Shown in pieces: positions 19,101 to 29,597 of a stretch of 41,129 nt of DNA (positions within the stretch are counted from its first letter, which is position 1; every line of letters starts with the position of its first letter). The stretch comes from Asaia bogorensis (GTDB lineage Bacteria > Pseudomonadota > Alphaproteobacteria > Reyranellales > Reyranellaceae). The stretch covers positions 1-41,129 of the forward strand of contig CAMDQJ010000023.1 in NCBI GenBank assembly GCA_945905835.1. Direction: 5' to 3'. Below the pieces are notes generated by a model, which made no database searches, was not told the origin of the DNA, and was given only the letters and a program-made list of their open reading frames with translations. The position numbers were made by a program, and so were the translations under genes.

Positions 19101-19821
19101 CGGCGTCCTCGTCGTTGCCGAAGTGACCAACCTCGATGAGCTGCCTGAGCTGGAGAAGGCCGAGCATCGTCTCGAGCGGCTGGTGCACGAGCGCGAGACC
19201 ATGGGCGCGGTCAATCTGCGCGCCGAGGAAGAGGCCAACGAGCTCGAGCAGCAGATCGTCGGCATGACCAGCGAGCGCGACGACCTGGTCTCCGCCATCG
19301 CCCGCCTGCGCCAGGGCATCCAGAGCCTCAACCGCGAGGGCCGCGAGCGCTTCCTCGTGGCCTTCGAGCAGGTCAGCGGGCACTTCCAGCAACTCTTCAC
19401 CAAGCTGTTCGGCGGCGGCAAAGCCGAGCTGCGGCTGACCGAGTCGGAGGATCCGCTCGAGGCCGGCCTGGAAATCCATGCTAGTCCGCCGGGCAAGAAG
19501 CTGCAGGTCATGTCGCTGCTGTCGGGCGGCGAGCAGGCATTGACCGCGCTGTCTCTGCTGTTCGCGGTCTTCATGACCAACCCGGCGCCGATCTGCGTGC
19601 TGGATGAGGTCGACGCACCGCTGGACGACCTCAACGTCGAACGCTTCTGCGCCCTGGTCCAGGACATCGCCAGCCGCACCGACACGCGCTTCCTGATCAT
19701 CACCCACCATAGAGTCACCATGGCGCGTATGGATCGGCTCTACGGCGTCACCATGGGCGAGCAGGGCGTGTCCCAGCTTGTCTCGGTCAATCTTCACGAA
19801 GCCGACCGCATGGTCGCCTGA
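16165..19821 (+). CDS. smc: Chromosome condensation ATPase SMC
   Basis: A 1218-residue SMC protein that loads on DNA with ScpA/ScpB and folds the chromosome. The Walker A GPNGCGKSN is at residues 32-40. Long Ala/Glu/Arg-rich coiled coils run from about 170 to 540 and 670 to 1020. The hinge lies between about 543 and 665. The C-terminal head has the signature LLSGGEQALTALS (Ser1120) and Walker B VLDEVDAPLDD (Asp1147, Glu1148). The ATG at 16165 is chosen because MVQFDKLRLSGFKSF is the family N-terminus; the open frame continues upstream only as an overlap with dsbA. It is slightly longer than usual because of the coiled coils. A terminator-like hairpin follows. Confidence 0.95.
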   Translation: MVQFDKLRLSGFKSFVDPTELAIESGLTGIVGPNGCGKSNLVEALKWVMGETSAKQMRGAEMEDVIFAGTGLRPARNIAEVMLSLDNKTRTAPAIVNDTDQLDVVRRIERGQGSAYSVNGREIRARDVQTLFADAATGSRSTALVSQGRIGALINAKPVDRRSVIDEAAGITGLYARRHEAELRLRAAEANLARVQDVIVALEEQHKGLKRQARQASRYRNLSDHIRRAEAAVLALKLAAAERDLAESGERLRQAEAEVADLTRLVGLATTAQVEAATALPPLRNEEAAAAAALQRLRVAHDALTAEAERVAEAQREAETRLQQTASDIARERGRTGDAQAAIAELDSQRSRLEQERVGEDDRAAAAQQARNAAHEATIAAETAHDRLTCQIADDEALRQSVAREIAELQERLHRFNVRREEVATLQRQIEGELAGLPAMADVEAALKAAHDALDGARQRGQGGVDAAREAERYESAAARQRVEQAEAERIEMERVRAAERQASEATYAGAAEMLQAAAARLTKLRAEESGVAAALKSDAESLWPPLLDALAVDPGFEKALGAAFGDDLEASADRGAPVHWLPLPPHGDAPALPADATPLGIHVKAPAELARRLAYIGIVADEATGTRLQETLVAGQQLVSQDGAVWRWDGYTVRAGAPTAAATRLSQRNRLNEIRQQIEAAAVEQADAQSRADADAASLAAAREAEKLGVEQARAHERDIAEAARRKTDDAGEVTRAAERTAQAAIATAEQAATEAREHHAEIARRTDALRSRLGATVETLTEIASNIVDTEMRRTFRQGRLSSISDTQADRVEAGALRARIAELRGQLVEAEGTCDRLAREGTMRGERLAQIAQDHQGWSKRLADAEGQVVELEARHGQIATAIADLAAKPAEIEANRMALADQIDGAEKNRRGAADRLAVGETRLGEADKALKQAEGELATARETRVRREGQVEQATKDREAVVERIVERLRCEPDGVLVVAEVTNLDELPELEKAEHRLERLVHERETMGAVNLRAEEEANELEQQIVGMTSERDDLVSAIARLRQGIQSLNREGRERFLVAFEQVSGHFQQLFTKLFGGGKAELRLTESEDPLEAGLEIHASPPGKKLQVMSLLSGGEQALTALSLLFAVFMTNPAPICVLDEVDAPLDDLNVERFCALVQDIASRTDTRFLIITHHRVTMARMDRLYGVTMGEQGVSQLVSVNLHEADRMVA

Positions 19822-19860
19822 CGGCATAACAAGAAGGCAATCTTCCTCTCGAAAGCGACT

Positions 19861-19895
19861 GGGCGCCGCGCCTCAAGGCCGGCGCCCTTCTCTTT
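19861..19895 (+). terminator. Terminator after smc
   Basis: GGGCGCC (19861-19867) pairs with GGCGCCC (19881-19887), with an inner GCC-TCAA-GGC stem inside, followed by the T-rich TTCTCTTT. It lies 40 bp after the smc stop and before dapE, so it separates the two transcripts. Confidence 0.65.
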
Positions 19896-19922
19896 GGGGA
19901 AGGGGAAGGGTAGTGTCCGGTC

Positions 19923-21110
19923 ATGCCCGATACACTTGCCTCACCGGTCACCGATACGATCGATCTGACGCGCACGCTGGTGCGCTGCGAGAGCGTCACG
20001 CCACATGAGGGTGGCGCACTCCAGCATCTCGAAAAGGTCCTGACGCCGCTCGGCTTCCGCTGCGAGCGCATGGATTTTTCGCAGGCCGGCACCGACGACG
20101 TCGCCAACCTCTATGCCCGCATCGGCACGGACGGGAGGCATTTCTGCTTCGCCGGACACAGCGACGTGGTGCCGGTGGGCGATCTCTCGTCCTGGACCAT
20201 TGGGCCGTTCGCGGCCGAGCTGTCGAACGGTTACCTGTTCGGACGCGGCGCCGCCGACATGAAGGGCGCCATCGCGGCCTTCACTGAGGCTTCGGCGCGG
20301 TTCCTGAGCAAGCGCGGACGCGACTTCGGCGGCTCGATCAGCCTGCTGATCACCGGCGACGAGGAAGGCCCCGCGGTCAACGGCACCGTGAAAATGCTGA
20401 AGCGCCTGGCCGAGCGCGGCGAGACGATCGATGGCTGCGTCGTGGGCGAGCCGACCAGCTCCAGGCGCTTCGGCGATATGATGAAGATCGGCCGGCGCGG
20501 CAGCATGACCGTCGACATGGTGGTGCGCGGCGTGCAGGGCCACGTCGCCTATCCCGAGCGGCTCGACAATCCCATTCACCGTCTGTCGGCGCTGATCGAG
20601 GCGCTGATCCGCGAGCCGATCGACAACGGCAGCACGCATTTCCAACCGACGACGCTGCAATTCACGACGATCGATGTCGCCAACAAGGCGACCAACATCG
20701 CGCCAGGCGTGGTGAAGGCGCGCTTCAACACGCGCTTCAACGACAAGTGGACGTCAAAGACGCTGCTTGCACACCTCACCGAACGGCTGGAGCGCGCCAA
20801 CACGGCGCTCGGCGGCAACGGACTGTTCGAACTCAAGGCCGAGGTGTCGGGCGAATCCTTTTACACGCCACCTGGGCCGCTCAGCGAACTGGTGGCCGGC
20901 GCCATCCGCGACATCGCGGGCGTCGAAGTAGAGCTGTCGACGACCGGCGGCACATCGGATGCGCGCTTCATCCGCGACTACTGCCCGGTGCTGGAATTCG
21001 GCCTGGTCGGCGAGACCATGCATAAGGTCGACGAGAAGAGCGCCGTGGCCGACCTCAAGACGCTCGCCCGCGTCTACGAGACGGTGCTCGACCGCTATTT
21101 CGCGGCCTAA
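19923..21110 (+). CDS. dapE: Succinyl-diaminopimelate desuccinylase
   Basis: A 395-residue M20-family zinc hydrolase of the lysine/meso-diaminopimelate pathway, releasing succinate from N-succinyl-LL-diaminopimelate. Metal-site motifs are FAGHSDVVPVGD (His79, Asp81), GRGAADMKG (Asp112) and TGDEEGP (Glu147/Glu148); the late histidine is in VGETMHKVDE. The GGTSDARFI block is typical of DapE rather than other M20 enzymes. It is followed after 11 bp by a membrane protein gene. The dapE-truA-fmt neighbourhood is common in Alphaproteobacteria. Confidence 0.95.
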   Translation: MPDTLASPVTDTIDLTRTLVRCESVTPHEGGALQHLEKVLTPLGFRCERMDFSQAGTDDVANLYARIGTDGRHFCFAGHSDVVPVGDLSSWTIGPFAAELSNGYLFGRGAADMKGAIAAFTEASARFLSKRGRDFGGSISLLITGDEEGPAVNGTVKMLKRLAERGETIDGCVVGEPTSSRRFGDMMKIGRRGSMTVDMVVRGVQGHVAYPERLDNPIHRLSALIEALIREPIDNGSTHFQPTTLQFTTIDVANKATNIAPGVVKARFNTRFNDKWTSKTLLAHLTERLERANTALGGNGLFELKAEVSGESFYTPPGPLSELVAGAIRDIAGVEVELSTTGGTSDARFIRDYCPVLEFGLVGETMHKVDEKSAVADLKTLARVYETVLDRYFAA

Positions 21111-21121
21111 GGGCCGCCAAG

Positions 21122-21697
21122 GTGCTGAGCATCGCCGAAATTGCCCGCGGCACGCAGGGCGCTCTGCGGATGCTGCGGTTCGATGCGGCGGCACCCTTCC
21201 AGTTCGAGAATACGCCGCAATCCTGCCTGCGTTCGTTCCGCGTCATCGCGCTGGCGGCGCCGTTCTACGCCTTCTACGTGCTGATCCACTACAGCAAGCA
21301 CGAGGCCACGGCCGACGATTGGGAGATCGTCCTGATCGAGGCCCTGCGCTACGTCGTCGACTGGCTGTTCTATCCCGTCATTTTCTACGAGATCGCGCGC
21401 CGGCGCGGTTGGCTCAGCCTCTATCCGCGATACATCGCCGTACTGAATTGGATCAACTTTCCTGCCATTCTCGCGGCAGTGATCGTCGCGGCGATCGCGT
21501 CGGTTGCACCCGCACCGCTCTCCAGCTTGCTGCTGATCGCGCTGCAGGGCCTGTTCTGGTGGTGGTTCATGGCCGCGACGCGGCTGGTGCTGTCGGTGAG
21601 CTGGCCGGTCGCCGGGCTGCTGCTGGTCGTCAACTGGTTGCCGACGGTGTTCCTGTCACTGATCGTCGATCGCGTCCTCGGCGTCGTCGCTTCCTAG
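21122..21697 (+). CDS. Multi-pass membrane protein of unknown function
   Basis: I do not recognise this 191-residue protein. After about 40 soluble residues it has hydrophobic stretches at about 41-57, 70-92, 104-128, 133-152 and 161-182, so four or five membrane helices, with a Trp-rich [12 protein letters not shown] segment. The GTG at 21122 gives the longest product; an ATG at codon 17 (MLRFDAAA) is possible. Neither has a strong ribosome binding site. It follows dapE by 11 bp. Its last 42 bp overlap the end of truA on the other strand. Confidence 0.65.
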   Translation: MLSIAEIARGTQGALRMLRFDAAAPFQFENTPQSCLRSFRVIALAAPFYAFYVLIHYSKHEATADDWEIVLIEALRYVVDWLFYPVIFYEIARRRGWLSLYPRYIAVLNWINFPAILAAVIVAAIASVAPAPLSSLLLIALQGLFWWWFMAATRLVLSVSWPVAGLLLVVNWLPTVFLSLIVDRVLGVVAS

Positions 21698-22441
21698 CGT
21701 CGCGTCGTAACGCACCTCCATCAGGCACAGTCCTTCAGGCGGCGCCGTCGGGCCGGCACGGGTACGGTCACGGGCGGTGAGGGCTGCCGCGACCTCGGCC
21801 TTCGTCCATTTGCCTTCGCCCACCATTTTCAGCGTGCCGACCAGGATGCGCACCTGGTTGTGCAGGAACGAGCGCGCCGCAGCCTCGATGCGGATCTCCT
21901 CGCCCCCGCGCACAACGGACAGGCAGTCGAGAGTCTTGATCGAGGTCGGCGACTGGCAGGCGGTGGAGCGGAAACTGTTGAAATCGTGATGGCCGACCAG
22001 CACGGCCGCCGCATCGGCCATCGCTGTTTCGTCGAGTTCGATGCCGACATGCCAGACATGGCCGCGTTCCAGCGCCGGCGGACTGCGGCGGTTGAGGATG
22101 CGGTAGAGATAGCGCCGGCCGGTCGCCGAGAAGCGCGCATGGAACTTGTCGTCGGCCGGTTCGGCGACGAGAACCGACACTGGATTGGGCTTGAGATGAT
22201 GGTTCAGCGCGTCGCGGATCGTGTCGGTGCGCCAGTCGCGCGACAGGTCGAAATGCACGACTTGCCCGCGCGCATGCACGCCGGTGTCGGTGCGGCCCGC
22301 GCCCTGGACCTTTACGCGCTCGCCGCTGAAGGCGAAGACCGCCTCGATCAGCGCGCCCTGCACCGACGGCCCGTTGGTCTGGATCTGCCAGCCGACGAAG
22401 GGACCGCCGTCATATTCGATGGTGAGCTTGTAGCGCGGCAT
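21656..22441 (-). CDS. truA: tRNA pseudouridine(38-40) synthase
   Basis: A 261-residue enzyme that isomerises uridines 38-40 of the tRNA anticodon stem. The N-terminus [20 protein letters not shown] and the catalytic-Asp motif [11 protein letters not shown] (Asp52) are diagnostic; [12 protein letters not shown] and [13 protein letters not shown] are also conserved. The frame is open further upstream but that part overlaps fmt, so the ATG at 22441 is chosen. It starts 4 bp after the fmt stop, so the two are surely cotranscribed. Its acidic C-terminal tail is encoded opposite the end of the membrane-protein gene. Confidence 0.95.
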   Translation of the reverse strand: MPRYKLTIEYDGGPFVGWQIQTNGPSVQGALIEAVFAFSGERVKVQGAGRTDTGVHARGQVVHFDLSRDWRTDTIRDALNHHLKPNPVSVLVAEPADDKFHARFSATGRRYLYRILNRRSPPALERGHVWHVGIELDETAMADAAAVLVGHHDFNSFRSTACQSPTSIKTLDCLSVVRGGEEIRIEAAARSFLHNQVRILVGTLKMVGEGKWTKAEVAAALTARDRTRAGPTAPPEGLCLMEVRYDATLGSDDAEDAIDDQ

Positions 22442-22445
22442 GGCG

Positions 22446-23396
22446 TCAAGTCGGCAGCGGCACGACGGCGGGCGGCGGCAGCACCGCGCCGGCCGGCAGC
22501 GCGAAGCCGCGCAGGAAAGCATCCGCCGCCAGCGCCGCCTTGCCCGGCCGCTGCAGCTTCAGGAGCTTCAGGCCGCCCAGGCCGCAGGCAACGACGGGAA
22601 AGCCATGGCGCGAGATCGTCACGGTGCCGGCGGCACCGCCGGCCAACGTCAGGCCCGCCTCCAGCACCTTGATGCGCTCGCCGTTCAACTCGAACCAGGT
22701 ACCGGGCCAGGGATGGAAGGCGCGAACCTTGCGCTCCAACTCGGCGGCCGGCCGGCGCCAGTCGAGCGCCCCTTCTTCCTTGCCGAGCTTGTGGGCGTAG
22801 GTGACGCCGTCAGCCGGCTGCGGCACCGCCTGCAGTGTGCTGCGCACCAGCCCGTCGAGAGTCGAGACGATCAGCGTGGCGCCCATGGCGGCCAGCCTGT
22901 CGTGCACCGACTGGGCGGTGTCTCCGGCGGAAATCGGCGTGCGCTCGGCCAGCAGCATGGGGCCGGTGTCGAGGCCCTCGTCCATGCGCATGGTGGTGAC
23001 GCCGGTCTCGGCGTCGCCCGCCAGGATGGCGCGCTGGATCGGCGCCGCGCCGCGCCAGCGCGGCAGCAGCGAACCGTGGATGTTGATGCAGCCCAGCACC
23101 GGCGCATCAAGAAAACTCTTGGGCAGGATATGTCCGTAGGACACGACGACGGTGGCATCTGTATCGAGCGCCTTGAACTCAGCGGCCGCCTCGTCGGTGC
23201 GCAGTGTCATTGGTGTCCGCACCGCGAGACCGAGCGTGTCGGCCAGTTCGTGGATCGGCGTTTTGCGCTCCTGCTGGCCGCGGCCCGCCGGCTTGGGCGC
23301 GCGCGTATAGACGGCGAGCAGATCGTGGCCCGCCTCGGCCAGCGCTTTGAGCGCCGGCACGGCGAATTCGGACGTACCGAGGAAGGCCAGCTTCAT
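22446..23396 (-). CDS. fmt: Methionyl-tRNA formyltransferase
   Basis: A 316-residue enzyme that formylates initiator Met-tRNA from 10-formyltetrahydrofolate. Catalytic residues are Asn105 and His107 in [18 protein letters not shown] and Asp143 in GLDTGPML. The C-terminal tRNA-binding OB-like domain is present (about 210-310). It forms a pair with truA. Peptide deformylase (def), which often precedes fmt, is not here: the upstream neighbour is the divergent zapE, 51 bp away. Confidence 0.95.
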   Translation of the reverse strand: MKLAFLGTSEFAVPALKALAEAGHDLLAVYTRAPKPAGRGQQERKTPIHELADTLGLAVRTPMTLRTDEAAAEFKALDTDATVVVSYGHILPKSFLDAPVLGCINIHGSLLPRWRGAAPIQRAILAGDAETGVTTMRMDEGLDTGPMLLAERTPISAGDTAQSVHDRLAAMGATLIVSTLDGLVRSTLQAVPQPADGVTYAHKLGKEEGALDWRRPAAELERKVRAFHPWPGTWFELNGERIKVLEAGLTLAGGAAGTVTISRHGFPVVACGLGGLKLLKLQRPGKAALAADAFLRGFALPAGAVLPPPAVVPLPT

Positions 23397-23447
23397 CGAC
23401 GCATCTTATAGGCATCCGCATCAAGCTGAGCTAGGTATGCGGCGCAC

Positions 23448-24602
23448 ATGGACCCGGTCGTTCCCTCCACTGGCAAAGGACCTCTCGCCAACCTTGCCGC
23501 CCGCTGCGCTGCCGGCGAGGTCCGTGCCGACCCGTTGCAGGAACGCGTGGTGAGCCGCCTGCAGGCCGTCCACGACCAGCTCGCCGCCATGGCCGGCAGG
23601 CCTCAGCACCGCGGTCTGCTGGCGCGTCTGGGCTTCGGCGGCGCCAAGCCGCCGACCGGCCCGCGCGGGCTCTACATCTGGGGACCTGTCGGCCGTGGCA
23701 AGTCGATGCTGATGGACCTGTTCTATGCCGACGCACCGGCCGCCCGGAAGCGCCGCGTGCACTTCCACGAATTCATGCTCGAGGTTCACGAGCGCCTGCA
23801 CCAGCGCCGGCTGGCGTTGCTCGCCAAGGGCGCCGGACCGGAAGCCGACACCGTCCCGCCGATCGCGCGCGAGATAGCGGGCGAGACGCGCCTGCTCTGC
23901 TTCGACGAGTTCCAGGTCACCAACATCGCCGATGCGATGATCCTCAGCCGGCTGTTCGAGACACTGTTCGACGAGGGCGTAACGGTGATCGCCACGACCA
24001 ACCGCACGCCCGACGATCTCTACAAGAATGGCCTGCAGCGCGATCGCTTCCTGCCGTTCATCGCACTGATCAAAGAGAAGATGGACATCCTCGAGCTGGG
24101 CGGCGAGCACGACTATCGCCTCGACCGGCTGCGCAGCCTCAATATCTACCTGACGCCGCTTGGCGCCGCGGCCAACGCCAAGCTCGACGAGGCCTTCCGT
24201 ATGCTGAGCGGCGGCGCCGGCGGCGAACCCCGGGTGCTGCGCACGCAGGGCCGCGACGTCGCGGTGCCGCGCGCCGCGCCGGGCGTCGCCATGGCGCATT
24301 TCGTCGACTGGTGCGGCACGCCGATGGGTGCCGCCGACTTCATCTGCATCGCCGAGCACTTCCACACCGTGATCCTGTCGGAGATCCCGCGGCTGGGACC
24401 GGAGAACCGCGACAAGGCTGCCCGGTTCGTGACCATGATCGACGCTTTCTACGAGGCCAAGGTGAAGTTCATCTGCTCGGCCGCTGCCTTGCCGCAGAAA
24501 CTCTATGTCGAGGGCGATGGCGCCTTCGAATTCCAGCGCACCGCCTCGCGCCTGATGGAAATGCAAAGCCCGGAATACTTGGCGCTGGAGCACATTGTTT
24601 GA
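23448..24602 (+). CDS. zapE: AFG1/ZapE-family cell division ATPase
   Basis: A 384-residue AAA-like P-loop ATPase. Walker A is GPVGRGKSM (residues 79-87) and Walker B is LLCFDEFQV (Asp153/Glu154), followed by the family features VTNIADAMILSRLF and TTNRTPDDLYKNGLQRDRF. In E. coli ZapE associates with the Z-ring under stress; the mitochondrial relative AFG1 handles membrane proteins. The position before the mdh-suc cluster is typical for Alphaproteobacteria. The ATG at 23448 has no strong ribosome binding site. A bidirectional terminator follows. Confidence 0.93.
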   Translation: MDPVVPSTGKGPLANLAARCAAGEVRADPLQERVVSRLQAVHDQLAAMAGRPQHRGLLARLGFGGAKPPTGPRGLYIWGPVGRGKSMLMDLFYADAPAARKRRVHFHEFMLEVHERLHQRRLALLAKGAGPEADTVPPIAREIAGETRLLCFDEFQVTNIADAMILSRLFETLFDEGVTVIATTNRTPDDLYKNGLQRDRFLPFIALIKEKMDILELGGEHDYRLDRLRSLNIYLTPLGAAANAKLDEAFRMLSGGAGGEPRVLRTQGRDVAVPRAAPGVAMAHFVDWCGTPMGAADFICIAEHFHTVILSEIPRLGPENRDKAARFVTMIDAFYEAKVKFICSAAALPQKLYVEGDGAFEFQRTASRLMEMQSPEYLALEHIV

Positions 24603-24690
24603 TCGACGCCGGTGCGACGGTCGCGACAAAGTTCGATGCCACTTACATAAAGCGATGACGGTCGCCTGATTGTCACTGAGCCATAGATAG

Positions 24691-24717
24691 AAAAGGCCGC
24701 CCGGAGGCGGCCTTTTT
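24691..24717. terminator. Bidirectional terminator between zapE and dienelactone hydrolase gene
   Basis: GGCCGCC (24695-24701), loop CGGA and GGCGGCC (24706-24712) form a perfect 7-bp stem, flanked by AAAA on the left and TTTTT on the right. It therefore works in both directions for the two convergent genes. Confidence 0.9.
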
Positions 24718-24733
24718 GGCTACTTCTTGCAGG

Positions 24734-25423
24734 CTATTTCTTGAGGTTGGCGGCAAAGAGCTTGGCCGCCTCTGCTTTTGCTTCTCCGTCCACCTTGGCG
24801 TCATATCTGAGCGGCAAGTTGAATTTCTGGCCGAGCGCGGTCGCTTCCGGATTCGTGAAGGCGTGCACCGCGCCGGGATATTCGATAATGCGATAGTCGG
24901 CCTTCGCGGCATCCAGATCCTTCTTGAGCGTATCGTACTGCTCACGCTTTACGAAGGGATCGTCGGCGCCGTTCAGGATGAGGATCTTCGCCTTGACGGT
25001 TCCCAGTGCCGGCGCCGGGGTGTTGAGACCAAGCGATGCTTGGAAGCCTGTAACGGCCACGAGGTCGGCGCCGCTGCGCGCCATGTTCAACACGACCGCG
25101 CCGCCGAAGCAGTAGCCGACGGCGCCGATGCTCTGGGGATTGACCGAGGCCTGCTTAGCGAGTTGGGCCCGTGCGGCATTGAAGCGCGACTCCATCGCCT
25201 TGGGGTCCTTCATCACCGAACCCGAGAGTGCACCGGCGTCCTTCGGGTTGTCGGCGGTCTTGGCGTCGCCGAACATGTCGGCAATGAAGACCGTGTAGCC
25301 CGCCTGCGCGTACTTCTGCGCCTCGGTGTGGACGTGGTTGGTGATACCCCACCATTCATGTACTAGGATGATCCCCGGCCGCTTGGCGGTGGTGGCGTCG
25401 TCGTACACGACGAAGCCCTTCAT
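24734..25423 (-). CDS. Dienelactone hydrolase family protein
   Basis: A 229-residue alpha/beta hydrolase of the dienelactone hydrolase family (cytoplasmic; true substrate unknown). The Cys nucleophile is Cys105 in VGYCFGGA, the acid is in GADDPF (Asp154/155), and the His is His187 in YPGAVHAFT. The HEWWG motif is at 22-26. The ATG at 25423 is the only standard start. However, the 16 codons upstream are open and read like the missing first strand of the family (TDTYTDGQTT before MKGFVVY), yet hold no ATG, GTG or TTG. It is divergent from the epoxide-hydrolase-like gene with only 28 bp between. Confidence 0.85.
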   Translation of the reverse strand: MKGFVVYDDATTAKRPGIILVHEWWGITNHVHTEAQKYAQAGYTVFIADMFGDAKTADNPKDAGALSGSVMKDPKAMESRFNAARAQLAKQASVNPQSIGAVGYCFGGAVVLNMARSGADLVAVTGFQASLGLNTPAPALGTVKAKILILNGADDPFVKREQYDTLKKDLDAAKADYRIIEYPGAVHAFTNPEATALGQKFNLPLRYDAKVDGEAKAEAAKLFAANLKK

Positions 25424-25451
25424 GGTGGTCTGGCCGTCCGTATAGGTATCA

Positions 25452-26318
25452 GTGACTGGAATTGAAACGCGTCAGATCCTCACGGCTTCCGGTCTTACGT
25501 TCACCACGGACGTTGCAGGCCCGACGGCCGGTCCTCTGGTTCTTCTGCTTCATGGATTTCCCGAGTCGCGCCACAGCTGGCGCGCGGCGTTGCCCGGCCT
25601 TGCCCTGGCAGGATATCGCGCCGTCGCGCCGGACCAGCGCGGCTACTCGCCGGGCGCGCGGCCGGACCCGAAGAATCTCCCGAACTACGCCTTCGAGAAG
25701 CTGATCGCCGATGCCATCGACATTGCCGATGCCAGCGGTGCGGCGGGCAAGCGCTTCCACCTCGTCGGCCACGACTGGGGCGGGCAGGTGTCGTGGGGTG
25801 TTGCGGACAAGCATCCCGAGCGGCTGGCGTCGCTCACCATTCTCTCGCGTCCCCATCCGCAATCGTTTCGACGCGCGCTGCAGATGCCCGACGGCGAGCA
25901 GAAGAATCGCTCACGCCATCACCGCGCCTTCCTCGAGCCGGATACGGGCGCGAAATTGCTGGCCGACAACGCCAAGCGCCTGCGCGACGGTCCATTCGGT
26001 CAGGGCGTGCCGGCGGCGGCAGTGGAGGCGCATCTTTCGGTGCTCGGCAATTCCGAGGCGATGGAAGCAGCACTCGCCTGGTATCGCGCCAATGCCGGGC
26101 TGGCGGCCGAGGTCGGCACGATCAAGGTGCCGACGCTCTATATCTGGGGCGATGCCGATGCGACCGTTGGTCCGACCGCGGCTGGCGGCACGCGAGAATT
26201 TGTGAGCGCTTCCTTCGGCATGGAAATCCTGCCCGGCGTCGGCCATTTCGTGATGGACCAGGCACCGGCCAAGGCGACCGAGCTGCTGCTCGGCCATCTG
26301 AAGCGGCACCCCGTCTGA
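25452..26318 (+). CDS. Alpha/beta hydrolase, epoxide-hydrolase-like
   Basis: A 288-residue alpha/beta hydrolase. The oxyanion motif HGFPESRHSW starts at residue 34; the nucleophile elbow GHDWGGQ has Asp108 rather than Ser, which points to epoxide hydrolase or haloalkane dehalogenase type chemistry. The catalytic His is probably His265 (GVGHFVMDQ). The IWGDADATVG segment is usual for this group. The start is a GTG without a clear ribosome binding site. The substrate is unknown. It lies 81 bp upstream of mdh. Confidence 0.85.
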   Translation: MTGIETRQILTASGLTFTTDVAGPTAGPLVLLLHGFPESRHSWRAALPGLALAGYRAVAPDQRGYSPGARPDPKNLPNYAFEKLIADAIDIADASGAAGKRFHLVGHDWGGQVSWGVADKHPERLASLTILSRPHPQSFRRALQMPDGEQKNRSRHHRAFLEPDTGAKLLADNAKRLRDGPFGQGVPAAAVEAHLSVLGNSEAMEAALAWYRANAGLAAEVGTIKVPTLYIWGDADATVGPTAAGGTREFVSASFGMEILPGVGHFVMDQAPAKATELLLGHLKRHPV

Positions 26319-27380
<1,062 letters not shown>

Positions 27381-27409
27381 TGGTCGCGTGAATCGTAACC
27401 AGACCGTCG

Positions 27410-27438
27410 TTGCTATTGCGCTGCAGCACTCATAAAGT
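27410..27438 (+). promoter_or_regulatory. Candidate sucC promoter
   Basis: TTGCTA (27410-27415), a 17-bp spacer and TAAAGT (27433-27438) each match four of six consensus positions. The gap between mdh and sucC is 116 bp, enough for an independent promoter. Confidence 0.35.
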
Positions 27439-27454
27439 GACCTAGCTACCCGTC

Positions 27455-27471
27455 AGTTGCGTTATGCAACT
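27455..27471 (+). promoter_or_regulatory. Inverted repeat next to the sucC ribosome binding site
   Basis: AGTTGC (27455-27460), a 5-base loop and GCAACT (27466-27471) form a small hairpin that ends 3 bases before the AGGA ribosome binding site (27474-27477) and 10 bases before the sucC ATG. It could be an operator or an RNA element affecting initiation, or be coincidental. Confidence 0.35.
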
Positions 27472-27481
27472 ATAGGATTTC

Positions 27482-28677
27482 ATGAATATCCACGAGTACC
27501 AGGCCAAGGCATTGCTGGCCAAGTTCGGTGTCCCCCTGCTCAAGGGTGGCGTCGCCTACACCCGCGAAGAGGCCATGGACGTCGCCCGCAAGCTGGGCAG
27601 CGCGGTCTCGGTGGTGAAGGCCCAGATCCATGCCGGCGGCCGCGGCAAGGGCAAATTCAAGGACGATCCCAATGGCAAGGGCGGCGTGCGGGTCGTGAAG
27701 TCGGTCGAGGACGTGGGCGCCAGCGCCGCCGCCATGCTCGGCCATGACCTCGTCACCAAGCAGACCGGCCCCATCGGCAAGACCGTGAAGCGCCTCTACA
27801 TCGAGGAAGGCTGCGACATCAAACGCGAGCTCTATTTGTCGCTGCTGGTCGATCGCGCGGCGGGCCGCGTCATCATCGGCGCCTCGACCGAAGGCGGCAT
27901 GGACATCGAGACGGTGGCGCACGAGACGCCGGAAAAGATCGTCAAGCAGACGGTCGATCCGGCCGCCGGCTTCCAAGGCTACCAGGGCCGCAAGATCGCC
28001 TTCGCTCTCGGGCTTGAGGGCAAGCAGGTCGGCGCCTTCGTGACGCTGCTCGGTGCCCTCTACAAGGCCTTCGTCGAGCTCGACTGCTCGCTGATCGAGA
28101 TCAATCCGCTGGTCGTCACCGGCGCGGGGGGCGTGATCGCGCTCGATGCCAAGATGAATTTCGATGACAACGCGCTCTACCGGCACGCCGACCTCGAAGC
28201 CCTGCGCGACGAGGACGAGGAGGATCCCGCCGAGATCGAGGCTTCCAAGTACGCGCTGAACTACGTCAAGCTCTACGGCCAGATCGGCTGCATGGTGAAC
28301 GGCGCCGGTTTGGCGATGGCCACAATGGACATCATCAAGCTCTACGGCTCGGCACCCGCCAACTTCCTCGACGTCGGCGGCGGCGCCACCAAGGAGCGCG
28401 TGACGGCGGCCTTCAAGATCATCCTCAAGGACCCCAACGTCGAGGGCATCCTGGTCAACATTTTCGGCGGCATCATGCGCTGTGACGTCATCGCCGAGGG
28501 GGTGGTCGCCGCGGCGCGCGAAGTGAACCTGCACGTGCCGTTGGTCGTGCGGCTGGAAGGCACCAATGTCGAGCTCGGCAAGAAGATCCTGAAGGAGTCG
28601 GGTCTCAAGATCACCTCGGCGGAGAATCTCGCCGACGCTGCCGAAAAGATCGTCAAGGCCGTCAAGGAGACCAACTG

Positions 28678-28678
<1 letters not shown>
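27482..28678 (+). CDS. sucC: Succinyl-CoA synthetase beta subunit
   Basis: A 398-residue ATP-grasp subunit. With SucD it converts succinyl-CoA to succinate with formation of ATP or GTP. The N-terminus [19 protein letters not shown] and the nucleotide-binding [12 protein letters not shown] are family hallmarks, as are [23 protein letters not shown] and [15 protein letters not shown]. Length is normal. Its stop overlaps the sucD ATG by one base (TGATG), giving coupled translation. Confidence 0.96.
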
Positions 28679-29553
<875 letters not shown>

Positions 29554-29597
29554 CAGAACGCCGTTGCGCGCCCATCTAGGGCCAAGGAGGCCGGGCC

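Noticed and set aside
23397..23447. Loss of def next to fmt
   Set aside because: def is often elsewhere; the short divergent region here gives no sign of a removed gene.
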